A DNA stretch of 64,000 bases from Microbacterium sp. BR1 (GTDB lineage: Bacteria; Actinomycetota; Actinomycetes; Actinomycetales; Microbacteriaceae): assembly GCF_002812725.1 (NCBI RefSeq), contig NZ_NMUN01000005.1:186001-250000 (forward strand). The letters run 5' to 3'. The translations under genes and the position numbers were made by a program. Shown here piece by piece: positions 1-8,764 of the stretch. The notes below the pieces were generated by a model. That model was given only the letters and a program-made list of their open reading frames with translations, was not told the DNA's origin and did not search any database. Numbering within the stretch: the stretch's first letter is position 1; every line of letters starts with the position of its first letter.

Positions 1-158
1 ATGACGCGGCGCATCTGGCCCGCCGCGGCGTACTGCGCCTCGGTCCAGAGGTCGTGGCGGTGGATGAACCCGTCGCGGTCCTTCGCGAGCATGGGGCGCG
101 CCGAGATCCCGCCGCCGCCCTCGGCGACCGCGCGCTCGTCGACGTTGCGCTCATGCAT
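1..158 (-). CDS. N-terminus of a glutamine-synthetase-like protein (cut by window edge)
   Basis: Only the first 52 codons are in the window. The ATG overlaps the stop of the Rieske gene upstream (ATGCATGA), so the two are probably co-transcribed and translationally coupled. The fragment contains FIHRHDLWTEAQ followed by a helix with QMRRV; this RHxLW...AA pattern resembles the N-terminus of type III / gamma-glutamylamide-synthetase-like GlnA proteins that ligate glutamate to amines. That match rests on memory of the family and on a short fragment, and no catalytic residue is visible. If right, it would supply a gamma-glutamyl ligase to an amine-degradation island that also holds a gamma-glutamyltransferase-like gene. 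Confidence 0.4.
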   Translation of the reverse strand, partial: MHERNVDERAVAEGGGGISARPMLAKDRDGFIHRHDLWTEAQYAAAGQMRRV

Positions 159-1488
159 CGATGCTCACCTCGGCGCTGGCCTGCGGCGCGGCCCAGGGCG
201 AGGCGTCGCGACGCTGCTGCTCGCGCTCGATCCACCGGGTCTGCCATGCGTCATTGGCGGCGATCGTGTCCATCGCGAGCGGGCCGGTGAGCTTTGCGGC
301 ATCCTCTTCGCTGATCGGATGCGAGGGCGTCTCGCCGCCCGACGCGAACGAGTCGATCGCGCGCAGCAGCAGACGCCGGTTCGCCGTGACGGCGCGGTCC
401 GAGACGCCGAGGCGCTCGACCGTGCGGTCCTGGATCGGGCCCATGCTCTCGACGGCCCACTGGTCGTGGACGTTGATGTCCAGGCCCATACCCGTGTACG
501 TGAGGTCCTTCTGCTCCTGCGGGTCGAAGCCCCAGTTGTTGTCGCGGTTGCGCAGCGGCCGGTAGTCGGGCAGGCTCACGCCCTCGAGGCGCTGCTGGAG
601 CAGCGTGTCCTTGTCGGTGACCTCGGCGAAGTCATACCAGATCATGTACCAGTAGTGGTGCTCGTCGTCGATCGGCACGTGCCACTGCGTGAACACCTTC
701 GAGTTGCCGAAGGGCACGACGAACGCGTTCGGGAACATCAGGTTGGTGACGCGGACGTGCTTGATGTCCTCGGTCAGCTGGCGGATGGCGAAGACGCGCA
801 GGCCGTGGTCGGCGCTCTCGACCTCGATGTCGGGCCGGAAGCTCTCGCCGACGAGCATCGAGAGCTTCTTGCCGGTGCCCTCGACCTCTTCGCTGAACTG
901 CTGGCCGTAGACCTCGCGCGGGTCCTCCTGAATGAAACGGTGCAGGAACGAGACGTGACTCGGGTCGATGCCGCCCTCGAGCCCCTGCAGCCAGTTGCAG
1001 TCCCACAGTCCCTTGAACGCGAAGGTGTACTCCTCGGGCGCCACGAAGCAGTCGTAGTGCGGGAACGGGGGCGGGTCGCCCGCGCCCATGTACGTGAAGA
1101 TGATGCCGTTGCGCTCGATGCAGGGGTAATTCGCGATGCGGATCTTGCCGAGGAACTGGCTGTGCTCGGGCTCGGCGGGCTGCTCGACGCAGCGTCCCTC
1201 GCCGTCGTAGAGCCAGCCGTGGTACAGGCAGCGGATGCCGTCCTCTTCGAGTCGCCCGTAGGAGAGGTCCACGCCGCGGTGGGCGCAGTAGCGACTGATC
1301 AGGCCCCATCCCTCGCGCTTCTTGAACAGCACGAGGTCTTCGCTCATGATGCGGACCTGCTTGACGGGACGATCCCCCGGCATCTCGGAGACGAGACCCG
1401 CGGGCTGCCAGTACGAACGCAGGAGGTTGCCCAGGGGCGTCCCCGGACCCGAGCGCGTGATCTTGTCGTTGTCTTCCTGCTTCAGCAT
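151..1488 (-). CDS. Rieske non-heme iron oxygenase, phthalate 4,5-dioxygenase type (alpha subunit)
   Basis: A 445-residue ring-hydroxylating or demethylating oxygenase that uses electrons from the reductase encoded just upstream. The Rieske centre is clear: CAHRGVDL, then CLYHGWLY about 20 residues later (CxH...CxxH). The catalytic-domain iron motif lies around DPSHVSFLHRF. The opening KITRSGPGTPLGNLLRSYW is typical of the phthalate-dioxygenase group, which lacks a beta subunit. The ATG preceding LKQEDNDK was chosen because it has GAAGGAG upstream; a longer reading starting 28 codons earlier would overlap the reductase gene and looks spurious. A paired operator site sits just upstream. The substrate cannot be read from sequence. 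Confidence 0.85.
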   Translation of the reverse strand: MLKQEDNDKITRSGPGTPLGNLLRSYWQPAGLVSEMPGDRPVKQVRIMSEDLVLFKKREGWGLISRYCAHRGVDLSYGRLEEDGIRCLYHGWLYDGEGRCVEQPAEPEHSQFLGKIRIANYPCIERNGIIFTYMGAGDPPPFPHYDCFVAPEEYTFAFKGLWDCNWLQGLEGGIDPSHVSFLHRFIQEDPREVYGQQFSEEVEGTGKKLSMLVGESFRPDIEVESADHGLRVFAIRQLTEDIKHVRVTNLMFPNAFVVPFGNSKVFTQWHVPIDDEHHYWYMIWYDFAEVTDKDTLLQQRLEGVSLPDYRPLRNRDNNWGFDPQEQKDLTYTGMGLDINVHDQWAVESMGPIQDRTVERLGVSDRAVTANRRLLLRAIDSFASGGETPSHPISEEDAAKLTGPLAMDTIAANDAWQTRWIEREQQRRDASPWAAPQASAEVSIDA

Positions 1489-1504
1489 GACCCGCGACTC
1501 CTTC

Positions 1505-1532
1505 GGTATCCGATGTTCACCATATTGTATCC
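1505..1532. promoter_or_regulatory. Paired operator-like sites A, upstream of the Rieske gene
   Basis: CGGTATCCGA and TTGTATCCAA have cores 21 bp apart (two helical turns). The right site differs by one base from the palindrome TTGTATACAA typical of FadR-type GntR operators. On the minus strand a -10-like TACAAT overlaps the right site, so binding should block transcription of the oxygenase gene. The same layout recurs at 2512-2539 and 10072-10099. Confidence 0.6.
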
Positions 1533-1537
1533 AAGTT

Positions 1538-2491
1538 CTATGCGTCGAGCACGAGCAATGGGCAGGCGGCACGCGAAACGCAGACCATCATGCAGTCGTT
1601 GCGCTCCTTCTCCTGGGCGGTCAGGACGAAGTCCCGGTGCTCGACCTCACCCGAGATCACGTGCGTCTCGCAGCTGCCGCAGATGCCCTCTTCGCAGTCC
1701 GAGAGCACCTCCACGCCGACGGATCGCAACGCTTCGAGCACGCTCGTGTCGGGGTCGACCTCGACATCGACCCCGGTCGTCTCCAGACGGATGACGAAGG
1801 GCCCACCGGGTTCGTATTCGACGACCGGAGCAGAGAAGTACTCGTAGCGGAGCCGTCCGTTGCCGCTCGCATCGTCGGGGATCACCTCGCGCAGGGCGCT
1901 CAGCATCCGTTCCGGTCCGCACGCGTAGACGAGCGCGTCGGGGCGCGCGACGATCTCTTCGACCAGGTCCGCACGGCCCACCTCGTCGCGGGGCGCGAGG
2001 CGGATGTCTCCGCCCAGCGCCGTCAGCTCGTCGACGAACGGCATGCGCGAGCACGCGGATCCGAGGTAGACCAGCCGCCAGCGCGCGCCGGCCGCTGCCG
2101 CGGCACTCACCATCGGCAGCATCGGCGTGATACCGATGCCTCCGGCGATGAACAGGTATTCGTCCGCGGGTTCGAGCGCGAAGTGGTTGCGGGGGCCGCG
2201 GATGGCCACCTCGTCACCCGGGCGCAGGGTCTCGTGCACGTAGCGCGACCCACCCCGGCTGTCGCTCTCGCGGAGCACGGCGATCCGGTAGTGGGGCGCC
2301 GCGGGGTCGCCGCTCAGCGAATACTGGCGGACCGGGGCGCCGGGCACGACGAGGTCGATGTGCGCGCCGGGCTCCCAGGGAGGAAGGACTCCCGAGAGCG
2401 CGTCGAGTTCGACCGACATCACGCCGTCCGCCTCGACGCGGAGAGCGCGCACGCGCACCGCGATGTCGGGGGCATCGTCGTGGGTGACCAT
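1538..2491 (-). CDS. Phthalate-dioxygenase-type reductase (FMN, NAD, C-terminal 2Fe-2S)
   Basis: 317 residues in the order flavin-binding barrel (RQYSLSGDP, the Rxx(S/T) flavin motif), NAD-binding domain (IAGGIGITPML, then YACGPERML) and C-terminal plant-type ferredoxin domain with CEEGICGSCETHV and a distal Cys near MMVCVSRA. This domain order (FMN-NAD-FeS) defines the oxygenase reductases of the phthalate and vanillate group. It should pass electrons from NADH to the Rieske oxygenase encoded 49 bp downstream. The ATG is preceded by TAGGCT with 6 bp between, which suggests a leaderless transcript; the paired operator lies just upstream of that -10. Confidence 0.9.
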   Translation of the reverse strand: MVTHDDAPDIAVRVRALRVEADGVMSVELDALSGVLPPWEPGAHIDLVVPGAPVRQYSLSGDPAAPHYRIAVLRESDSRGGSRYVHETLRPGDEVAIRGPRNHFALEPADEYLFIAGGIGITPMLPMVSAAAAAGARWRLVYLGSACSRMPFVDELTALGGDIRLAPRDEVGRADLVEEIVARPDALVYACGPERMLSALREVIPDDASGNGRLRYEYFSAPVVEYEPGGPFVIRLETTGVDVEVDPDTSVLEALRSVGVEVLSDCEEGICGSCETHVISGEVEHRDFVLTAQEKERNDCMMVCVSRAACPLLVLDA

Positions 2492-2511
2492 GCGAGAAGC
2501 CTAGCAGCGCG

Positions 2512-2539
2512 TGGATCCGATTCACGTACTTCTGGATCC
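2512..2539. promoter_or_regulatory. Paired operator-like sites B, between reductase and GntR regulator
   Basis: GTGGATCCGA and CTGGATCCAA have cores exactly 21 bp apart. They sit immediately upstream of the TAGGCT -10 of the leaderless reductase gene, covering its -35 region, and about 105 bp upstream of the divergent GntR gene. This is the position expected for a repressor that controls both its own gene and the catabolic genes. Confidence 0.6.
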
Positions 2540-2644
2540 AATACTTCGGAAAGCGGACGCAAAGGTGCGCCGATCGTTCCCCGCCCCGGACCTGTCTGCT
2601 ACCGTTCGAACGCGCAGAACAGGCGCGGAAACCAGGGGGAAGGC

Positions 2645-3367
2645 ATGGCGTCGGACGAGGACACGCTCATTTCGGGAGCCACGGGTCATGCCCTGGTGGA
2701 CGAGATCGCGGCCAAGATTCGCGCGCGGATCATGTCGGGAGACATCCCGATCGGCGCGCAGCTACGCCAGGCCGAGCTCGCCAGCGACTATGGCGTCAGC
2801 CGCACTCCGGTGCGCGAGGCCCTTCGCCAACTGCAGAGCGGCGGCCTGATCGAGGTCGTCCCCAACCGGGGCGCCATTGTGCGCGTGCCCGTGCCCTGGG
2901 AGGTGCGCGAGGCGTACGAGGTGCGTGCCGAACTCGAAGCTCTCGCCGCATCTCGCGCGGTGAGCCGCATCTCGCGTGGTGATCTCGACACCCTGAGGCT
3001 CGCGAACCAGCAGATGTTCGATCGTCCGCTGACCGAGTCGGAGCCGGGCACCGAGGCCGCACTCGAAAGCCGTCAAGAGAACGACACCTTCCACACCACG
3101 ATCGCCCGCGTCGCCGCGAACAACCGGCTCGCGCGATCGATCGAGGAGATCAACGACACCTTCCCGCGCAACGTCTCGGCTCAGCTGCTGGTGCACGATG
3201 CGCGCCACCGCGAAGAGAACTTCCTCGAGCACCAGCGCATCATCGAGGCGCTCGAGAGCGGCGATGCCGACCGCGCGCGGACCGAGATGAGGGCGCACGT
3301 CCTCGCAGCGGGCGAGCACCTCGCGCGCTGGTACGAGCAGCGCTCCTCCACCGTCTTCGTCGGCTGA
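2645..3367 (+). CDS. GntR-family regulator, FadR/FCD subfamily
   Basis: 240 residues. The N-terminal winged helix-turn-helix spans about residues 20-85, with the GntR signature YGVSRTPVREALRQL and the wing VPNRGAIVRVP. The C-terminal all-helical FCD ligand domain has the metal-binding pattern with Asp/His residues at FHTTIARVA, HQRIIEAL and MRAHVLAAGEHL. The ATG has AGGGGGAAGGC directly upstream. It is transcribed away from the reductase and Rieske genes and is the natural candidate to bind the three paired TTGGATCCAA-like sites in the island. The effector is presumably the island's substrate or an early intermediate. Confidence 0.88.
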   Translation: MASDEDTLISGATGHALVDEIAAKIRARIMSGDIPIGAQLRQAELASDYGVSRTPVREALRQLQSGGLIEVVPNRGAIVRVPVPWEVREAYEVRAELEALAASRAVSRISRGDLDTLRLANQQMFDRPLTESEPGTEAALESRQENDTFHTTIARVAANNRLARSIEEINDTFPRNVSAQLLVHDARHREENFLEHQRIIEALESGDADRARTEMRAHVLAAGEHLARWYEQRSSTVFVG

Positions 3368-3468
3368 GTCGCCCCGAGCCCGTATTTCGCTTCGTCGCTG
3401 CGCGACGAAGCATCGCCCGACACAGGCGACCACGTGCCGCTCCTGCGCAAAACGCCCCATATGCGCCA

Positions 3469-3493
3469 AAACACCCCACGACGGTGGGTGTTT
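3469..3493. terminator. Bidirectional terminator-like hairpin between convergent genes
   Basis: AAACACCC(C)AC pairs with GTGGGTGTTT around a 4-base loop (one bulged C). The symmetrical A/T ends give an A-tract on one side and a T-tract on the other. It lies in the 192-bp gap between the convergent GntR gene and the amine-oxidase operon; nothing else is recognised in that gap. Confidence 0.5.
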
Positions 3494-3559
3494 CGCCGCG
3501 AATCTGGGGCTTCGGCGAAGAGGGCCGGCGGGGTGCGAGGGGCACGCGGATGCTCGACG

Positions 3560-4114
3560 TCAGAGCAGGACGGCGGCGGCCATCCCGAGCGTCGACGCGC
3601 CCATCGCGGCGAACTGGATGCGTTCGCGCACCGGTCCATGCCGGAGCGCGACGACCGAGTACACGGCGTACGCGAGCACGCCCGCGCCGATCGCAACGGT
3701 GAGGACCGATGCCGAGGCCCCCAGGAGCGGAGCCCCGTGATGACTCGCCACACCCGCGCTCGCGCCCTGTGTCGGCGCGACCATGACCATCACGAGCGCC
3801 GCCATGACGACGCACCCGAGGGCCCCGTGGATCGACCCGTGCGCGAACGCAGGCGTGCCCGGCTCGGCACGCGCGGGTCCCGATCGGCGCCCCGTCGTGG
3901 CCGCGAGCGTGAGCCCGCCGAGGAGCAGCAGGCCCGCCCACAGCACCGGCGCAACGAGGGGCGCCGAGCGCGATACGTCGATCATCGCCGCGAGCATCAG
4001 CACGGCGACGGCGATCTCGACCGTCCGCCCGCGGCGGCGTCCCCGACCCGATGCCACGCAGCACGCCGCAACTCCCGCGGGTGCGAGCGCCGCGAGGTGC
4101 AGGAACTCGCTCAC
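3560..4114 (-). CDS. Small integral membrane protein, DUF5134-like
   Basis: 184 residues with about five hydrophobic helices, short loops and His/Met-rich stretches (APLVAPVLWAGLLLL, VMAALVMVMVAP, LTVAIGAGVLAYAVYSVVAL). The shape and histidines resemble actinobacterial DUF5134 membrane proteins of unknown function. The GTG start 5 bp after the copper amine oxidase stop makes it the last gene of the island's operon. Its position beside a copper enzyme with a His-rich tail allows a guess at a role in copper handling, but no metal-transport motif is certain. Confidence 0.6.
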   Translation of the reverse strand: MSEFLHLAALAPAGVAACCVASGRGRRRGRTVEIAVAVLMLAAMIDVSRSAPLVAPVLWAGLLLLGGLTLAATTGRRSGPARAEPGTPAFAHGSIHGALGCVVMAALVMVMVAPTQGASAGVASHHGAPLLGASASVLTVAIGAGVLAYAVYSVVALRHGPVRERIQFAAMGASTLGMAAAVLL

Positions 4115-4119
4115 GGGCT

Positions 4120-6129
4120 TCAGTGGTGATCGTGCGCGGAGTGATCGTGGCCCGAGTGATCGTGGCCCGCGCCGGGTGCGCAGTGACCGGGCGACGAGGG
4201 CGGCAGGTCGAGCGAGGGGTTGCGCGTGAAGAATCCGTCCGGCTCGAGGCGCAGCCCGATGCGGTGCACGGGCATGATCGGCCACTCCTCGGGCTTGGGG
4301 TAGTGATGTATGCCGACGATCGGCCACAGCACGAGCTCTGCGCCATCCAGCGGCCGGTCGGCCTGCTGCCACGCGGTGATGCCCTCGGCCTCGAGCGGGG
4401 CCTGGTTGGGGTACTCCCCCGCGATGAAGCGCTCGTTCGCGTCGTACGCCGTAGCCCACAGGTGCTTGGCGACGAAGGGCGCCTTGCGGGCGACGACGCT
4501 GCCGGGCTTGGCGAACAGCCGCGTCGTGTGCGGGAGGTAGAGGCGGTACGCCGTCGACTCCCCGAACCGGTTCGTCTTCTCGGTGTTCTCGACGCGCCAG
4601 TGCAGCGCGCGCGAGGCATCCGCCATCCGACCCGCGTCCTTCTCGGAGGCGATCGTCTCGGCGACCATCTTGACGGCGTTGCCGTAGGGGTTGAGCTCGT
4701 CGTCGTCTTCGACCTCGGCGTGCACCTCGACCAGGCGGTTCCTCGACCCGTCGACCGCCGTGTCGAGGCGCACGGCGAAGTAGTGCTGGTGCGTCGGGGC
4801 CTGCACGTTCGGGCTCACCATGCGGCCGAACGACGGCATCTTGCCGTCGTCGATCCCCGAGACCGAGAGGATGCCGGTGAGCTTGATCTCGAGCTCGATG
4901 TTGCCGTCCTGGTACAGCGACCAGTAGAACCCGTAGTCGTAGTTCGCCACCGTCGCGAAGAACGAGATGACCAGGCGCCGCGAACGGCGCACATCGGCCT
5001 CATCGGTGCGGGTGTTGACGTGCTTCCAGAGAATCGAGGCATCCTCTTCGTGCAGGCACACGCCGTTCTTGATCGTCTTGGTCGCGCCGAGCCCGTCGAG
5101 CACGTGGGCGTCGAAGTAGCGGATCTCGCCGAGGCAGTCGCAACCGAGCTCGAGCGACGCCGTCAGCGGCCCCGCGCCGTACTCGCCCCAGTCGAAGAAG
5201 TTCTTGCGGTACGCGGTCGGGTCCGAGTCGAGGTACGGCACGTACATCTCGTTGACGGATGCACGGCGCATGACGGGACGGACGGTGTCGCCGTCCTTGT
5301 AGGCGATGTCGTGCAGCACGAGACCTTCGCGGTGCGTGAAGCCGATACGGAACGACCAGTTCTGCCAGGTGACCTCGTGCCCGTCGACCGCGAAACCGGG
5401 TCCCTCGGGTTGCGTGATCTCGAGCGGCGCGACCGTGCGGTCGGGGCCCCACGTGCCGGAGCGGTAGTTGCCGCCCTCGCTCGCCATGGGAATGACACCG
5501 TGGTCCTCGATGCGGATGACGTCGAGGGTCTCGAGGTCGAGGATCGGCACGAGGCCCGCGACGGGCCGGGCATATCCGTTGTCGTCGACCGATTCGCGGT
5601 ACCAGACCGTGCCCCACGACAGGCGGCGGTCGGCCAGATCCTCGGGCTCGAAGCCGGTGATCGACTCGGGGTCGACCCACACGAGCGAGGTGTCGGTGAT
5701 GCCGCGCTTGGCCAGCGCCTCGACGACGAGGGGGTGGTTCTTGGCGGCCTGCGCGATCAGGCGCGCCTCGTCGGAGGAGACGCCGGGGCGCTTGGCATCG
5801 ACGGGCGCCCACGCGGCGACGGATGCCTCGCGGTCGGTGCCCGTGGTCCAGCCCGTGACCTCCCACGCGGCGTGCGCGTGGGGGTTCATCACGACGAGCC
5901 GCACCGGCCGTCCCTGGCCCGGCGCGAGGCTCCGCGCGAGGCTCTCCTCGACGGCCATGCCCCAGAAGCGCGGGTGCTCGCCGATGCGCTCGTCCCGCTT
6001 GACGAGCGCGACGACACCCTCGATCTCGGCCGTGGTGAGCGGGTCGCTCCAGCGACGTGTCCCGATGTCGAGGTGCGGGGTGCTGAGCTGCTCGGTGCGG
6101 GGATGCTCGGTGCTGAGATGGGCGGTCAT
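4120..6129 (-). CDS. Copper amine oxidase (TPQ-dependent primary-amine oxidase)
   Basis: 669 residues, the usual length. It oxidises primary amines to aldehydes, releasing ammonia and hydrogen peroxide. The TPQ cofactor arises from Tyr397 in TVANYDYG; copper ligands are the two His of THQHY (about 447 and 449) and a His in the GIHHYPKPEEW/MPVHRIGL region. The base Asp is about residue 313 in FDWGEYG. N2 and N3 domains precede the catalytic barrel. The ATG overlaps the preceding gene's TGA (ATGA). The last 22 residues form a run of GHDHS/AHDHH units not needed by the family, probably a metal-binding tail. Substrate class (tyramine or phenethylamine-like) is only inferred from family knowledge. 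Confidence 0.92.
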   Translation of the reverse strand: MTAHLSTEHPRTEQLSTPHLDIGTRRWSDPLTTAEIEGVVALVKRDERIGEHPRFWGMAVEESLARSLAPGQGRPVRLVVMNPHAHAAWEVTGWTTGTDREASVAAWAPVDAKRPGVSSDEARLIAQAAKNHPLVVEALAKRGITDTSLVWVDPESITGFEPEDLADRRLSWGTVWYRESVDDNGYARPVAGLVPILDLETLDVIRIEDHGVIPMASEGGNYRSGTWGPDRTVAPLEITQPEGPGFAVDGHEVTWQNWSFRIGFTHREGLVLHDIAYKDGDTVRPVMRRASVNEMYVPYLDSDPTAYRKNFFDWGEYGAGPLTASLELGCDCLGEIRYFDAHVLDGLGATKTIKNGVCLHEEDASILWKHVNTRTDEADVRRSRRLVISFFATVANYDYGFYWSLYQDGNIELEIKLTGILSVSGIDDGKMPSFGRMVSPNVQAPTHQHYFAVRLDTAVDGSRNRLVEVHAEVEDDDELNPYGNAVKMVAETIASEKDAGRMADASRALHWRVENTEKTNRFGESTAYRLYLPHTTRLFAKPGSVVARKAPFVAKHLWATAYDANERFIAGEYPNQAPLEAEGITAWQQADRPLDGAELVLWPIVGIHHYPKPEEWPIMPVHRIGLRLEPDGFFTRNPSLDLPPSSPGHCAPGAGHDHSGHDHSAHDHH

Positions 6130-7676
6130 GACGGGTCCTCTCGGTCGTGCGGGCTCGGGAAGGTGGCGACGATGCCCGCGCCGTCGGCGCGTGGATCGCT
6201 GGCCGCCTCGAGGCGGGTGGCGCCCGCTGCGGTGGTGCGACGGATGACTTGAACGTGCCCCGCGGAGTCGTCGGGTCCCGGGAATCGCGCGATCGGCAGC
6301 TCGATGGCTTCGGCCCGCTCGACGACCAGAGGGTCGACGCCCGGTTCGATGACGAGCGAGAGCCGCGGCTGACCGAGATCGACATCGCCGACCAACCAGC
6401 GCGGCACCGCGAGCGTATCGTCGAGCGCGGAGCCGGGGTCGCGGAGGGCCGGCAGCAGCTGCGACAGGATCCACGGCTGGGCGCGACCGCCCTGGCACCC
6501 GGCGATCACGGTGGTCGAGTCATCCTCGACGATCACGGGGCAGAGCGTGTGGGGCGGGCGCGAGGCGGGCGTGAGCCGCGCGGGCGAGGCGGGATCGAGC
6601 GAGAAGGCCGCGCCGCGATTGTGCAGCACGATGCCGGTCTCGGGTTCGAGGATGCCGCAGCCGAAGGTGTGGAAGACGCTCTGGATGAGCGTCACGCCCC
6701 ATCCCTCGTCGTCCGACGCGGTGACGGCGACGGTGTCGCCCTGCGCGGGCGGTTCGTCCAGGACGCGAGGATCGAGACCGCCGAGCGCGAGCATCGCCGA
6801 GACGTTCACCGGCGCCGTGCGGGGGTCCCCGAGGTACTCGGCACGCGCGTCGACCCCGCGGAGCGCGGCGTCCAGCAGCGACGGCCCCTCGATGCGGCCA
6901 TCCTCGTGGAACGTCTTCACGAGACCCAGCAGCACGGCCCCGACGGATGGAGGCGGCGCGGCATGCCAGCGGGCGCCCGCGGTCTCGACCTCGAGGCTCG
7001 GCGCCACCTCGGCGACGTGCTCGGCGAAGTCGGCGACGTCGTGCGTCCCACCCGCCGCGCGCAGCGCCGCGACGAGCAAACGGGCGGTGTCGCCGGTGTA
7101 GATGTCCTGCGGGTCGGCGGCGAGGCGGCGCAGCGTCGCCGCGAGGGCCGGCTGAACGAGGGTGTCGGCCGCGCGCAGCGGGCGCCCGCCCGGCGCGAAC
7201 ACGGCCGAGAGTCCCGGGTCGGCACGCACCGCGTCGATCCGGGAGTCGATCGCGCGTTCGAGCCCGGGGCTGACCTCGGTTCCGTTCGCGGCGACGGCCG
7301 CCGCCTCGGCAAGGGCCTCGCCGAGCGGCAGGCGCGCGCCGAGACGTTCGAGCGCGAGCCATCCCGCCACGATCCCCGGCACGGTGACGGGATGCGCGCC
7401 CTGGCGCGGCATCGTCGACCATTCGCCCGCGGCCGACAGGATGTCGCGCGGTGCCGCGCCCGCCGACACGATCGAGAGGGTCTCGCCCGTCGGCGTCCGG
7501 ACGAGCGCGATCAGGTCGCCGCCGAGGGCGCACTGGTGGGGGTAGACGACCGTGAGCATCGTGGCCGCGGCAAGCGCGGCGTCGATGGCATTGCCGCCGG
7601 CCGCGCTCGCCCGCTGCCCGGCCGCCACGGCCTCGCGGTGCGGTGCGGCGAGAGCGACGACCCGCTCGGTGCTCAC
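6126..7676 (-). CDS. Gamma-glutamyltransferase-family protein (Ntn hydrolase)
   Basis: 516 residues, with the two-subunit GGT architecture in one precursor. The predicted self-cleavage nucleophile is Thr315 in GDTVAVTASD, followed by GVTLIQSVFHTFGCGI and the GGRAQPWIL oxyanion-loop region; the N-terminal GGNAIDAALA motif is also typical. There is no signal peptide, so unlike classical periplasmic GGT it probably acts in the cytoplasm. It starts at GTG overlapping the upstream stop (GTGA) and overlaps the amine-oxidase start, so it is translationally coupled in the operon. In this setting it may remove a gamma-glutamyl group from an amine intermediate; that role is inference. Confidence 0.85.
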   Translation of the reverse strand: MSTERVVALAAPHREAVAAGQRASAAGGNAIDAALAAATMLTVVYPHQCALGGDLIALVRTPTGETLSIVSAGAAPRDILSAAGEWSTMPRQGAHPVTVPGIVAGWLALERLGARLPLGEALAEAAAVAANGTEVSPGLERAIDSRIDAVRADPGLSAVFAPGGRPLRAADTLVQPALAATLRRLAADPQDIYTGDTARLLVAALRAAGGTHDVADFAEHVAEVAPSLEVETAGARWHAAPPPSVGAVLLGLVKTFHEDGRIEGPSLLDAALRGVDARAEYLGDPRTAPVNVSAMLALGGLDPRVLDEPPAQGDTVAVTASDDEGWGVTLIQSVFHTFGCGILEPETGIVLHNRGAAFSLDPASPARLTPASRPPHTLCPVIVEDDSTTVIAGCQGGRAQPWILSQLLPALRDPGSALDDTLAVPRWLVGDVDLGQPRLSLVIEPGVDPLVVERAEAIELPIARFPGPDDSAGHVQVIRRTTAAGATRLEAASDPRADGAGIVATFPSPHDREDPS

Positions 7677-8764
7677 AACCCTCTCCTCTCGGTCGAGACG
7701 AACGAGAGGTCGTCGCGCGTGACGCCGTCACTCAGGTCGGCGAGGGCGTCGCCGACCGCGGGGCCGAACTTGAACCCGTGACCGGAACAGGCCGATGCGA
7801 TGATCACGCCGGGCTGATCGGCGAGCTCACCGATCACGAAGCGGCGATCCTCGGTCATCGTGTAGAGGCAGGAAGCTGCCTCGACGGGCGTCGTGTCGAT
7901 GCCGGGAACGTATTCCGACAGCAGCGCCTGGAGCGATTCGATCTCTGCCGCCGTGGGCGGGTCGGGCGCTTCTTCCGGATCCCAGACGAGCCCGGCGTCG
8001 ACGCCGATCTTGGTGCCGTTGCCATCCACATCGGGAATCCCGAAGACCAGGCCCTCGGGGCGATCGACCGAGAATGCGCCCAGGCTCGGTGGGCCCCCGA
8101 GCGACTGTCCGGACGGAACCGTGAGGGTCAGGATGCGCCAGACCTCGAGCAGCGGGGCGAGCTGCGGGATGAGGGCCCCCATGAACGGGCCACCCGCGAT
8201 CACCAGGCGACCGGCATCGACCACGCCGCTCGAGGTACGCACGCGCACGCCATCACCGTGCGGCTCCCAGCCGAGCAGGGACTCGCCGAATCGCAGCTCG
8301 GCGCCACGTTTGGTGGCCACCTCGCGCAGCGAGATCAGGGCACGCTCGGCCTCGATGATCCCGGCGTGCGGGTCGAAGACGGCGTGATACCCCTCGGGGA
8401 CGGCAAAGGCCGGCATCCGCTTCTGCATCCGTTGACGGTCATCGATCAGTTCGCAGTCGGGACCCTGCAGCTGCGAGTCGCCCGCGTGTGCATACATGCC
8501 GCCGGTCCGGTAGACGAGCTTGCGCCCCGTCTCGCGCTCGAGCGCGGCCCAGGCCTCGTAGGCGTTGTCGACCAGGCCGTTCCAGACGGGGTTCGGATAG
8601 GCGCGGCGGATCATGCGGGTGCGTCCGTGCGACGATCCGCGCGCGTGCCCGTCGTCGAACCGGTCGATGCCGACGACGCGACGCCCGCGGCGAGCGAGGC
8701 TCGCCACCGCCGCGCTGCCGTGGATTCCGAGACCGGCGACGACGACGTCGATGCGTTCGCTCAT
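7673..8764 (-). CDS. FAD-dependent oxidase, monomeric sarcosine oxidase / N-methyltryptophan oxidase family
   Basis: 363 residues (family about 370-390). The N-terminal dinucleotide-binding motif VVAGLGIHGSAAVASLA is followed by the conserved RGSSHGRTRMIRRAY segment, where the SHGxxR stretch marks the SolA/MSOX group. The C-terminal ACSGHGFKFGPAVG loop carries the usual covalent-flavin region, although the canonical Cys is replaced by Phe-Lys (GHGFKF), so covalent FAD attachment is uncertain. It would oxidise a secondary or N-methyl amine to an imine and hydrogen peroxide. Start and stop overlap the flanking genes by 4 bp each. Confidence 0.82.
   Translation of the reverse strand: MSERIDVVVAGLGIHGSAAVASLARRGRRVVGIDRFDDGHARGSSHGRTRMIRRAYPNPVWNGLVDNAYEAWAALERETGRKLVYRTGGMYAHAGDSQLQGPDCELIDDRQRMQKRMPAFAVPEGYHAVFDPHAGIIEAERALISLREVATKRGAELRFGESLLGWEPHGDGVRVRTSSGVVDAGRLVIAGGPFMGALIPQLAPLLEVWRILTLTVPSGQSLGGPPSLGAFSVDRPEGLVFGIPDVDGNGTKIGVDAGLVWDPEEAPDPPTAAEIESLQALLSEYVPGIDTTPVEAASCLYTMTEDRRFVIGELADQPGVIIASACSGHGFKFGPAVGDALADLSDGVTRDDLSFVSTERRGL

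Noticed and set aside
1..1794. Long plus-strand open frame across the Rieske and reductase genes
   Set aside because: It is antisense to two genes with clear cofactor motifs; its translation is low-complexity Arg/Val/Asp-rich, typical of a shadow frame in GC-rich DNA.
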